A DNA stretch of 64,000 nucleotides from Rotaria sp. Silwood1 (Eukaryota; Rotifera; Eurotatoria; Philodinida; Philodinidae). Below are positions 32,301 to 44,810 of this stretch, in pieces; position 1 is the stretch's first letter, and the number at the start of each line of letters is the position of its first letter. The DNA lies in the NCBI GenBank assembly GCA_905250075.1, contig CAJNOP010000360.1:1-64000 (forward strand). Direction: 5' to 3'. A program made the translations under genes and the position numbers. The notes beneath the pieces were generated by a model that made no database searches, had not been told where the DNA came from, and saw only the letters and a list, made by a program, of their open reading frames with translations.

Positions 32301-34773
32301 CAATATGATGAAAATTGAAAAGAATAATGTCGTCTTGTTTTAAATTGTTGTCATCATTGTTATTAAATGATTGACAAGGAATATGGCATCGAAACACTCG
32401 ACCTTGCTCAAGATTGAACAAAGATCGATTTGTTTCTTCGTTTAATACGATTTGCTTCAAATGAGTATCATTCATTACACAGGTGATTTCTAAATCGAAC
32501 AAATTATTTGATATCGGAAGTATCTTCTGCATGAGTTTGTCTTGATCATAAATTAATTCTGTACGAAATATTTCATGTTTACCAATAATACTTGTAAGAG
32601 CCTGACGAAGACGATCTATTGATAACGAAGTGGCTGTTGTTAATTTGTAGATGAGTAATTCATTATAAACAGATGTTTGTCCATTGATTGACTCATTAAA
32701 ACGTATCTTTTCATCCATCCAGAGACGTTGTTGAGCAAATGAGGCCACTCCTATTTGAAATTAAGTGTAATTAGATTCAAGCTGTTTTTAATAGAGGGAA
32801 CGTACCTTATATTAGATGAAGTGAAGTCTAAATGATATGTGGTTTTGTTTTGCTATTTGTCAACAGCTGAATGTGCTCAGCAATAGTTGGGTTAACAAAA
32901 AAGTCAAGTACATTGAGTTGTTTATTTGGAGCCAAATGAAACTGATCATAATTGAAGATTTGCGTCAATGAAAGCGATGAACCACCCAAAGCAAAACAAT
33001 TCATGTGACGAGAAACTGCATTAAGTCTTAAGGTAGAACACCACAAACTATGTACTTGGTCTTCTAATTCTGACAATGATCGATCTTCTATTTGGAGAAA
33101 GTTAGTTGATGTATCCAATCGTAATGACGGTAGTGGAAGTTGTTTTCTGTCGATTTTTCCATTGGCATTGATTGGAAATTTATCAATTACAATAAAGTAA
33201 GATGGAACCATGTATTATCGAAGATACTTATTGCAATACTCTCGAATTTCGTCAGTATTGAGTTCCAAATCATTTGACACCACATAGGCAATAAGTATAT
33301 CATCGTTTTGGGGAACTTTGATGGCTAAACAGTTAGAGATCTTACTAGGAGACCAGCTCATAATTGCATTTTCAACTTCAGCTGGTTCAATTCATTGACC
33401 ACGTACTTTAATTTGAAAATCAACACGCCCAGCACAAACAAGTTCATCTCTTGTGTTATATCGAGCTAAGTCGCCTGTTTTCAAATAAACTTGATTCTTA
33501 ATAGTGACAAACCTATTGGTAGTACGCTCTGACTCATTTAAATAGCAGTTGAATAGAGTTGATCCTACAAAGACAAACAAAAAATAGGCATGAACAATGA
33601 TTGGAATGAATACAGTTGACCTGCAATATGAATTTCACCAATGTCACTTGGGTTGTTTGTATTGCTAATCATATCACCTTGTTCATCAATGAGTAAATAT
33701 TGAATGCCTGGCAACGGATAACCAATAGGTATATCAGTACCATCGATATTTTGTATTTGACACCCACTTGACACATGGCATTCAGACAGACCCCACACAG
33801 AAAAAAAATCGAGGATTGAACAAAGTTAAAAATCTGAGAAAGTGTGTCCACTCTTGGTACTTCACAGTATCACCTAAATATACGAGAAAGAGTAAGACAT
33901 AATAAATTCAACATTCAAATGGACAAGTGCGTAGTTACCTCCTATGAACACGTTACGAACAAAACTGAACGTTTCCAATCGTTGACTCATCTCGAGATAC
34001 TTGCAAAGAGCTCGAATTAGAGCAGGATTGATTAAGAGTGCTGTTATTTGTTGATATACAAGAGTTCGACAAAAATAGGCTATATCATAAACGGCACCTG
34101 GTCATATAAGCACAAGAGTGCCACCAGCTGTCAGAACCAATGCTATTTCTACCAGACGTGTGATCCATGAACAGGTAGAAACCTGAAGAACTTGGTCGCC
34201 ATACCAATTTTTTTCTGAATGACCATTGAGTAAGAGAAGCAATACCTGCCGAAAAACTTTTGTGAATGTGCACTACTACTTTTGTCGTCCAGTTGTACCT
34301 GAGGTAAAAACAATGTATGCAGGACCGCACTCTTGAAAATCTGGAATATCGTCTATATCTTCAACCCTTAACAGTGGGACGAGAATATCATCCAATCGAA
34401 CGACATGTGGAACAGCTGTTGATGGAAACTTATGACGAGTTATTCCATGCAGTAGAACACATTGACCATCTATTTGACCGAGAACTGAAACAAAACGTTC
34501 ATACTGATCTGCTGGATTTAATAGACAGTATACACCACCAGCACACATTATACCCAACATACCACAAATCATTTCAAGTCCTCGTTCCACAAACTGGTAA
34601 ACAATTTGTCCTTGAGCGACGTGTAAACGGTATAGATGATGCGCTACACGCTCGACCTCTTCAGTCAATTCACTGTAGGTCCAGACTTGATCATCAAGCA
34701 CTACAGCTACCTTTTGAGGATGCATTTTTGCTGATTCGAATACTTGCCGTAATACGTACAATGGTGGCACCAT
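29330..34773 (-). pseudogene. Two-module NRPS pseudogene, copy 2 (A-PCP-C-A-PCP)
   Basis: Same domain order and motifs as copy 1: A1 core A3 YIVFTSGTTGRQK, PCP1 FALGGSSL, C domain HHIAIDGSS, then a degenerate A2 (FTSDRSGLF; A10 NGEIDQ). It shares the early lesions of copy 1: the frameshift after A3, the 8-T run, the TGA after VRGQ and the TGA after INDL. Lesions private to this copy are CGA to TGA at 34102-34104, TAA at 33215-33217 replacing Arg, an extra T near 32145, CAG to TAG at 31938-31940 and a 1-bp insertion near 30575. It keeps the intact A1-PCP1 junction (ELEDQVHSLW) that copy 1 lost by deletion. The locus lies between two ABCB genes. A functional product is very unlikely. Confidence 0.85.
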
Positions 34774-34955
34774 GCTTTTTTTAATATACTTAAATGACGA
34801 AGTTTATAAAGAAAATCTGAAAAGAAAAATATTAAGCAGTGCGAAAATGAACTTTTCAGCAAAGAGAGTTTCGATGAAATTATAAGAAGCCAGTCGAACA
34901 ACTCATTAGAAATGATAAGTGAATTTCTAGCACATGAGCAGAAACAATCATTTAT

Positions 34956-37900
34956 ATTTGAGACAAGCACAGTATTAGTATTTTGGAGTTTCGATGATTT
35001 TAGTTTTCATTGTTTCCTTGAAATATTACCGATTAAAATCTTTCTCATTGTATCATCTCAGCATTATCTTGAGAGTAAGTATGATACTAAAAGTAAGAGT
35101 GAAACTAAGAATGTTTCAACGAATTCTAGAGTGACCTAGTTTCCTTGATTTCAATAGCGATGTCAATATTCCCAATATCGATAAATGTTGAAGAAGTATA
35201 GAGAGATGCATCTCCTGCAAGAGTCCTAAACTAAAAATAAACAACAAATTTCTTCAGAAGATGCCGGAAGATGTACTTGGAGATACACGGATGTTATATC
35301 TATACCTGCTATAATAGAATCATCTGCTTATAGATAGTTTGGTATATTCCTACACTTCTCCAGCATCTCGATTTCCTGGATGGATATCTGACACATCTTG
35401 ATTTCGAAGAATTATCATAGTTGAGAATGCACGATATTTAGTCATGGCTTAATACTTCAAAAGAACCTGAATATCACTTAAATAGATCGAACATATGAAT
35501 CATGCAAGACATCTGAAAAATCTAGTATAGTACTTTTCCACCATTTGAAAATAATTGTTATTGGAGTGTATTAGACCTCAAAGAACAAACGAAGAAATAC
35601 CTTCGACTAGGATGCAATACTGTGCGCATTGATTTACAAAAGCATGATGTAATCAGAGTTATAAAAAGCTTAGCACCTAAAGAGACATTTTCTTGCAAGC
35701 TAGTAAGAAACAAAATGATTTATAATTGTATTTTTCACAATAAAACAACCTTGTGTTATGAAATCGAAAACAGATTATTCAATAGACACAGTATCTTGAT
35801 GATAACACATAGTAACACTCAGCAAACATGATAATGTTTCTTCAACAGACACTTGTTTCATGTTAATTATCACATGAAACCATACATATGATGCATTATA
35901 TGAGTTTCCAGGAAGGCAGATGCGTGTTCGTAAAGCTATGCTACTATCGAAAATTAAACAACATTCTCGCCAACCAATGCAGTTTTCACCAATGAAATAT
36001 AACACGGTAAGCAAGTACATCTACAACTCATCCTTTTCGATGTGGGCGCAGCAGAATCAGACGAAACGCTATTTCGTCCATGATGTCTGCTGTGCCTTCT
36101 TCAATACAATATATGTAAAAGAAATCAGTTTTGATTATATTAGTATATATTGAACGACTTTTTAGATATAACATATTTTGTTTTAACAGCAGCGAAAAGA
36201 TATGTAATTGACAACGTATAAAGAAAGACTACCGAAAATGACAGGATTTACTTTTGCAGAAAAACTGCAAAAGTAAATTCTGTATAAACTAACTTTATGT
36301 TGAATGTTACTGACATTGTGCAATTACATTAACACTGTTTAATAGTGACATATACCATACCATCGAATGTTTTCCCATTCTTCGTATAGTGTACATATAG
36401 GCTGTTTTAAACTAGCGAACTAATGTATTTTTACTATACGATGACATAATTTTACATTTGTTCTGTTGTTTTCCATCTATATCGGGTGTGGGTAAAGGAA
36501 GACGCCACATCCACACCCCACATCAACACCCTCGAGACGAATGTTCATAAATATGATCTGACGGTATATTCTCAAATGTAGAACACACAGGATAGTGTAT
36601 ATAGAGAGCTGAAAAAGAAATGTTCTTACCTTTGTCGTTACACGTGTGTAGCCATGGGATGTGATTATACAATTGATGTGAATCAAATCAAATGTTACTG
36701 AAATCAGCGGCATAGTCGATTCCTGAATCTAGAAGACACACAAATTCATCTATCTCGTTCAGGAAAAACTGATTGAATTATAGTCCATTAAAGCAGGTAA
36801 GCAAAGGAGTGAAAAAATGTTACGGCTACGTACGGAGACCATTGTTCACGATAATAGAGTCTAGGTGAAGCTTGAAATTGGGAAGAGTTACCACTTTGTT
36901 TATTTCGCTTCAAAAAAAAATATATTCCTACCTTCGTCCACCCACACGGACAGCCGAGAGAGTTCAAACACATAAGCCTCGGCTGTGAAGACGAGTGTTC
37001 GTTAGATGAATGTCATAGTGGATCTCTAAATTAGGAAGACACGCTCCTTGTTGCATCTAGATAAAAAAAAGAATGTTTGTACCATTATTCTTCAACTTTT
37101 ATATTGAGCATTGGTAGAATATCTAACGGCGTATTGTAAAAATGGATATTTCGAATAATAGTGTTGTGGCTGTTTGCTTTAACCACACAAAGATGCTACT
37201 TTCTTGATATATATCCGTTGGAAAGAAAAAGATGAGACGAATATCATGCAGGATTGCTTTTATCGGGAGAAGACATCTCTTTATCTGTCACTAGATAGAA
37301 AAAAAAATTATTATCACATTTGCTTATTTACTACAAAGTCCAATTTTTTACTTACTGATCGATCAGGAGATTTAATTTCATCCAACGAACAAAAAATAAT
37401 AATCATAATTTACTAATAGTAAACTCTATTTATACTAACACACAGAAAAAAATACGTAGATTATAAAGAATAGAGAGAAAAAGATAGAGCATAATTTTAA
37501 TGACGTGTTCGTATTGCGCACGAAGGAAAAAAAACAATGTCCCATACATGTGCAGCAGTGGATATTTTTAGTGACAAGAAATGACATAAATATGTATGGT
37601 AGGTAGGAGAATGTGAAAAAGTAAGAAGAAAAAGAAAGAAATACAAGTTGATATATTTATCGAAAGATGAAGCGCTGAACAAAGTAAAGAGTAAAAGATT
37701 TGTAAGTGTTCTCTAACACTATTTGTGATTAACTAATTATGAATACCATGAGCCATGCAAAGCATATGTATAATCATCAATGGTTTTCATACTTTATGCC
37801 TGTGTGAACCAATATCAGAGATCTTGTCAAAGAAAAAGCAAAAAACATAAGATAATTGATAAAAATTATTACGTATGCTTTATTCACCATGATTATATTG

Positions 37901-38978
37901 TTCCAAATTTGAATTAAATTCGTTTATAGCAATAGAAAAAAAGATCTTTGATAGCTTCTTCTGTGTATGGTTCATCAAATGGTTCTATTTCTTAAACTGT
38001 ACTGCTGCAATTATAAATTCGAATCGAGATAACAAATGATAAAATAAATGTAAGATTAATACTTGTATTTATCACACTAAATATTACATTTTATTGTTGG
38101 ATATATAGAAGCTAATTTTAATTGATCTTTTTTCTTCTAAATACATACTGTATATAAAATAATTATTTGAAGATCTATGATACTTGTCTTGCGAAGCAAA
38201 TTTCACAAAGGAGAAAAAACATTTTCTCGACTCTTATTTTACCATCCTATTGAGATTATGTTATCCGATGAATTGTCAATAAGTGATTTCTCATCTTTCC
38301 AGTACTACTTGTAGAACTACGAATAAATTCATTCAATATCTAGTAGCTCATTCGACCTTATTTGCAAAAGTAACTAAAGTAATTCCAAGTAAATAATGGT
38401 CTTGGCATATTATGTGGATTTATGCGAATAAAAAGGTTTTTATTTAAATTTTGTATATTCGCTATATGATGTGAAAAACCAAGGTATAATCCAAATGAAA
38501 ATCACTGGAACTAATTATTAATCATGTTTTATGGTATTATTATTATTTCGAATACAGGATTATGCTTTTTTGTATATGCATCAGGCAAAGTTGAGATTTA
38601 TAAAAAAGTAAGCAAAGCTTTTAAAATATTTAACAATTAAAAAAGTCGAAAAAGTTGAGAATAAAGAACTAATAGTCTAGTGCTTCCTTAGTCGAAAATA
38701 TTACCTATATTATTCTATTTAAAGGTTACATACTAGCCGTTCTTTCAGTGCGCATTTGTTTGCACTGTATTCATACAGTATATGATAAAAATAATAAAAC
38801 ACGTCATATTGTATACGTATATTAATATGAGTCAATATGTGTATTTGGTTAAATCCTAACACATTTTATTCAAGTGTGAAAACTTGCGACGGTTGAAATA
38901 TTTATAAGAATGATGCTGTAGAGTCAAACCATTCACATCTGCTCGTTTTGAGTACTTTCTTCGAGTAGAGGTCTCATA
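34956..38978. other. Intergenic region without a supported gene
   Basis: AT-rich. A weak minus-strand frame at 35775-36020 (GENCIGWRECC ... LRTRICLPG) faintly resembles a thrombospondin type 1 repeat, and Cys-rich scraps lie near 36900-36990. Neither can be assembled into a gene. A small head-to-head GGGTGTGGG/CCACACCCC pair sits at 36484-36531. The last kilobase presumably holds the promoter of ABCB gene 2. Confidence 0.4.
36484..36531. repeat. Minimal head-to-head telomere-like array
   Basis: GGGTGTGGG, a short spacer (TAAAGGAAGACG), then CCACATCCACACCCCACATC. The same G-then-C polarity as the larger arrays, on a scale of 48 bp. Confidence 0.5.
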
Positions 38979-41900
38979 ATGGATAATAAATATAATACAG
39001 AGATATTTAATAATAAAGAAGAAATGTTTGATGACAATCAAAATGAAACTAGTGATGCAAAGTATGATAAACGATAAACTTGATATTATATTCTTCTTCT
39101 TTTATATAGTGCTACTGCTTCCACTAATGAAGAAAATTTCAAAAGACCAAAGTTCTTTCAAAGATTTGATGATAAAAAAGAAAATAAAAAATCTGCAAAT
39201 GCTGTCAGCCTTGCAAGTTTGGTAAGAGATAATGTTTTATTTTGTTGTAAAAAAATTGTAACACTTATTTTAGTTTCGATATGCTACAATGATCGATATA
39301 ATTTACATGTTAGTCGGTACTCTCGGAGGTCTAGCTAATGGCTTTCTTTTCCAACTCATGGTTCTTGTATTTGGCAATCTTCTAAATTCATTTACTGATC
39401 GATCTACTGATTTATGTAGACTTAATTTTACAGCTCTTGCTATTGGCTATTGTCCACCAGGTTATCAATTAACAGCATCGAATTATCTATCATCAGTTGC
39501 GTAAGTATCTATTTAAACAAACAAAAACTAAAACAAAGTTTAAAATAATAATAATTATTATTTAGTGTTTGCCATTTTAATCGAACTATGTTCGATTTTC
39601 AAGGCCAAATAAAAAAGCAAACACTTTATGCAGTTGCTATTGCTTGCGTTAGTATTATATTGGGTTACACTCAAGTAGTATTTTGGAGTATGGCAGCGGA
39701 AAGACAAACAAAAGCTATTAGAAAGAAATTATTTCAATCGATTCTTCGAAAAGAAATTCTTTATTTTGATTTACATAAAACTGGTGAACTTAATATAAAT
39801 TTGACAGATGATGTAGATAAAATTCATGATGGAATCGGAGATAAACTTGGTTCAACAGCACAATTTATAGCTGTTTTTTTTACCGGATTGATTCTTGGCA
39901 AGTTTATATATGAATAGAAAGCTATTATTTTTAATATATTTGTTGTACAGCTTTTGTTAAAGGATGGAAATTCACACTAGTTGTATTATCTACGGCTCCA
40001 TTACTATTTGTTGCAGCTACATTCTTTTCCAAAGTAAGTTGTTGATATTCGAAAGCAAAAATAAAAATAGATCATTATATCTATTTGTAGCTTGCTTCCG
40101 ATTTGACAGTAATGGAATTAAAAGCGTATGGTAAAGCAGGAGCAATAGCTGAAGAAGTATTTAGTTCAATTCGTACAGTGCTATCTTACAATGGACAAGA
40201 GCGAGAAGAGAAAAGGTTGGATTTCAATAATAAATCATCTCATTATTTTTTTTTACAATAATATACTTGTTTCTAATAGATATAAGAAACATCTTGACGA
40301 AGCTAAAAGAAATGGTATAAAGAAAGGTATAATCAATGGTGTAACAATGGGATCTGTGCGGTTTATAATCTTTTGTGCATATGCATTAGGTATTTAGTTT
40401 ATACTAATGATTAAATTATTTTTTATATAATGTATATTTTGACAACAGCATTTTGGTATGGAGGAAAATTAATTCGAGACGAAGGATATAAAATTGGAGA
40501 TGTTCTCATTGTAAGTTAATTTTACTTAGATAAATTTGATAATTTGTTTCATATTATTCGAAGATCATATTGGATGCTCGTTAGAAATAAAGTATGAATT
40601 GATATCGTATTGTTGCTATTGAGATAAATGATGTTGAGATATTTCTCTATAAAAAGAGCTCTTACAGTCATTTTGATCATTGTCTTTTCAATAAAAATTA
40701 TTATTTTTAGGTATTCTGGTGGATTATCATCGGTATTTTTAATTTGGGTCAAGCTAGTCCACATTTTCAAGCTTTAGCTCAAGCTCGAGCTGCTGCTTAC
40801 ATTGTATGGGAAGTTATTGATGCAGTAAGTAGATAATTAAATTTCATCTAGATAAAAATATTTTATTCGCGGCCTATCAATTTTATAGCCATGTAAAATC
40901 AATAGCGATTCAGAAACTGGTCTGAAAAAAGATGATCTTATTGGTAATATTAATTTTTCAAATGTTCATTTTTCTTATCCATCACGACCTGGTATTAAAA
41001 TTCTTAATGGTGTCTCATTTGATGTCAAACATGGTCAAACTATTGCTCTTGTTGGATCATCTGGTTCAGGAAAATCAACATGTGTACAATTATTACAACG
41101 ATTCTATGATTCTGATTCAGGTTCAGTTTTTATTGATGGCCATCAAATTACTGAATATAATTTAAAATGGTTAAGACAACGTATTGGTGTTGTTAGTCAA
41201 GAGCCAATTTTATTTCAAGCAACTATTCGAGAAAATATTTTATTTGGAAAAGATACAGCAACTGATAAAGAGGTTTATGAAGCAGCAAAAATGGCTAATG
41301 CGCATGATTTTATTATGACTTTACCTAATGTACGTGATACATTAATAATATTAATGTTATTCTTCGTAGTTTTTTTTTGTTTGATTATTTGTATTGTTTG
41401 TACATGTGTATTTATAGAAATATGAAACTCGAATAGGTGAACGTGGAGCTACGCTTTCAGGTGGACAAAAACAAAGAATTGGTAAGCACGTAATAAGAAT
41501 ATATATGAGAATGTTGATCATCTTTTTTTTTATAAAATTCTTCGTAGCCATTGCTCGAGCATTGATTCGAGATCCAAAGATTTTACTTCTTGATGAAGGT
41601 AAATATTCATTTATTTTTCTTCTCATAATTGTATCTTTCTTTTTTCTATATACGTAATAGCTACTAGTGCACTTGATAATGAAAGTGAAAAACTCGTTCA
41701 AGAAGCTTTGAATCGTGCTGCTGAAGGTATACTAGAAGTTCAATTGAAGTATCTCAATAATGATATTGTTTATTGGTATTAGGTCGTACAACATTAGTGA
41801 TTGCACATCGTCTATCGACAATTCGTACAGCTGATAAAATTATTGTGATGCATAAAGGTAATGTAGTTGAAGAAGGTGATCATGAATCATTGATAGATGC

Positions 41901-44810
41901 TCGTGGAACTTATTTTACTCTTGTTGAACAACAAAATTTACGTAAAGCTGCAGAAGAAGAACAATTAGCTCTTGAACTACAGGAACGTAGTGGATCAAAT
42001 GTACCAAATCATATTGAAGAAATTCAAGTAGGTGTTGAAAGAAAATATGCTTCAACTGTTGCTAGTGTAGCATCATCAGCTATGAATAAATTAAATAGTA
42101 AAAAAAAAAATTTACTAACAGATGAAGAAGAAGTTGAAGAACAAACTACTGAATTAAAAAAGAAAAAGGTAAAATTGAAAATTAGTTTTATTTCAATCAA
42201 TATGATTTCTTAGGAAAAAAAGCCTAATACTGCTTTACAAGTGTTAATTATGAACAAACCAGAATGGACATTAATAGTATTTGGATGTATCGTATGTATA
42301 TGTAATGGTGGTATTCAACTAGCATTTGGTGTTATTCTAAGCAAGTTAACTGCAGTAGGTCTTATTTTTTTTTCATATTATTCTAATCTTTATATTAACA
42401 TATTGATCTTATTGAAAAGGTCTTTCAAGAATGTGATAAAGAAGTTCAAAAACACCGAATTCTAGTCTATATAATTTGGTTTATTGGTTTAGGTGTTCTA
42501 TCATTAACTACAATGTTTATTCAAGTGCGTTCTTCTATTTGAATGATTCGAAATATGTGTATTCTTTTATTTTTTGTTTTTTGTTTTATCTAGAGTTTTT
42601 TATTTGCTTGTTCAGGTGAAGCACTAACGAAAAGACTTCGTTCTAAAACATTTCGTGCTATTTTACGTCAAGAAATTGCTTATTTTGATCATCCAGATAA
42701 CAATACAGGAGCATTATGTACACGTTTAGCCACTGAAGCATCTGCTGTACAAGGAGCAAGTGGTATTCGTATTGGAACAATGTTACAAAACATAGCTACA
42801 CTTAGTACTGGTATTATAATTAATTTTGTGTTTTCTTGGCAATTGGCATTACTTGTTCTTGCTTTTGTTCCATTTATGGTTGCTGGAAGTTTTTTAAAAA
42901 ATTATTTAATGAAAGGATTTGCTAGTAAAGATAAAAAATCAATAGAAAATGCTGGCAAGGTTCGTTTATTATTTATATAATAAATATTATTTATTTAATT
43001 TATATATGTTCTTTAGGTAACAGTAGAATCTATACAAAATATTCGAACAGTTGTACAATTAACTAAAGAAGAATATTTTTATGAACAATATTGTTCACTT
43101 CTTGAAAATCCTTATCGGTATTATACTTTTTTTTTGTATTTAATTAAGAATCTATTATAATATTTGTATTATAGATCATCTAAAAAAAGAGCAAATCTCT
43201 TTGGTTTATTCTATTCATTATCAACCTCAATTATGTATTGTAGTTTAGGAGCACTGTTTAGATTAGGTGCTTATTTAGTACAGAAAGATAAAATCACATT
43301 TGAAGCTTTTTTATTGTAAGAATAAAACTATCTCTAGAATACTATAATTTCATGTGATTCTAGGTGTTTTAATTGTATTTTATTTGGTGCACAACATGTT
43401 GGACAAACAGCATCTATGTAAATATTCGAAATGATCAAACAAAAATCATATAAACATTTTTTCTTTGCTTGATTTATTAGGGCTCCAGATTATAGCAAAG
43501 CTATTCAAGCTGCTGAAAAAATTTTAGAACTATTGAATCGAACACCGTCTATTGATAATGGTTCATCTGATGGTGATGAAATAGTTAGTCAATATTCACA
43601 AATTTGGATAATATTGATCGTTTTCTCTTTCTATTTCTTTTGTTTCAGCCAAACTTTAATGGTGATTTAGAATTTGTTAATGTTCATTTCATTTATCCAA
43701 ACAGACCTGAATCAGTTGTTCTTAAAGATTTTACACTTAAAATTCGGGCTGGTATGTCATCTTTGCATTCATTTATTTATTCATTTATATGAATTTTTAT
43801 TTTCATAGGTCAACAGGTTGCACTCGTTGGTAAGTAAACATCAGTTTTCTTTTTTTTGTCTTTGTAATATCTTTAATTTCAATAAATCCATTTATCTATG
43901 AAGGTACATCTGGTTGTGGAAAATCAACGATCATTCAATTAATCGAACGTTTCTATGATTCAAATGTTGGTCAACTGGTTAGTTCATTTCTTTTCACATG
44001 TGCACTCTTTTATTTTATTTTCATAGTTAATTAATTCAAAAGATATTCGAAGTCTGAATCTTCAATGGTATCGATCACAAAGTATATCATACACTTCATT
44101 TCGACTTCTTTCTTTTCTATTTAACATGGATATCTTTTAGTTGGTATTGTTTCACAAGAACCAGTCTTATTTGATATGTCAATAAAAGACAATATTGGTT
44201 ATGGTGATAATAGTCGAAGTAATATTCCTATTGAAGAAATCATTGAAGCAGCTAAAAATGCTAATATACATAATTTTATTCAAAAACTTCCAAATGTAAG
44301 TTACACAATGAGCATTTATCTTTCTCCAAAAAAAAAGCGAAAATATCTTTTTTTCAGGGATATGATACAAATTGTGGTGCAAAAGGAACTCAATTATCAG
44401 GTGGAGAAAAACAACGAATTGGTAAGAACACATATTCAAAGGAGTTTACAAAGAAGAAAACTATCTACTATTATTTTTTAGCAATTGCTCGAGCATTAAT
44501 TCGAGATCCAAAGATATTGTTATTTGATGAAGGTAGGATGATTGAAACAATCATTGTTATATAATGTGTATATAATCATTTAGCAACAAGTGCATTAGAC
44601 AGTGAAAATGAAAGGATAGTTCAAGAAGCATTAAATCAAGCTCAAAAAAATCGAACATCAATTACAATAGCACATCGTTTATCAACAATTCAAAATGCAG
44701 ATATGATCTGTGTTTTACATAATGGAGTTATAGTTGAAAGTGGAACTCATCAAGAATTATTTGATCTACGTGGTCGTTATTATCATTTAGCACTTGGAAA
44801 ACTTAAATAA
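38979..44810 (+). CDS. ABCB-type full transporter (P-glycoprotein/MDR-like), gene 2
   Basis: A second TMD1-NBD1-TMD2-NBD2 exporter, start ATG 38979 ([12 protein letters not shown]), stop TAA 44808-44810 (LALGKLK). The N-terminal cytosolic region is about 80 residues, shorter than in gene 1. TM1 lies in [21 protein letters not shown]1 (about 40.9-42.0 kb) has [27 protein letters not shown] (split by an intron) and AHRLST. A charged linker ([20 protein letters not shown]) follows. TMD2 starts at about 42.2 kb ([16 protein letters not shown]). NBD2 has GTSGCGKST, with an intron just after VALVG, then [18 protein letters not shown] and AHRLST. Introns are about 45-200 bp throughout. All ATPase motifs are intact. 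It is clearly paralogous to gene 1 but diverged, and it is not part of the 7-kb duplication. Likely a plasma-membrane xenobiotic or lipid exporter; the substrate is unknown. Confidence 0.9.

Larger units (their letters stand above)
27703..34955. repeat. Direct duplication, copy 2 (about 7.25 kb including a 723-bp insertion)
   Basis: Second copy of the NRPS block of 3835-10316, same orientation. It carries an inserted solo LTR and private nonsense changes. Homology ends at TTTAT, 34951-34955; after that copy 2 continues into unique DNA while copy 1 enters a telomere-like array. Confidence 0.9.

Noticed and set aside
35775-36020. Possible thrombospondin type 1 repeat (GENCIGWRECC ... RTRIC) on the minus strand
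   Set aside because: Key spacing and second Trp/Cys set are missing, and no neighbouring exon supports it.
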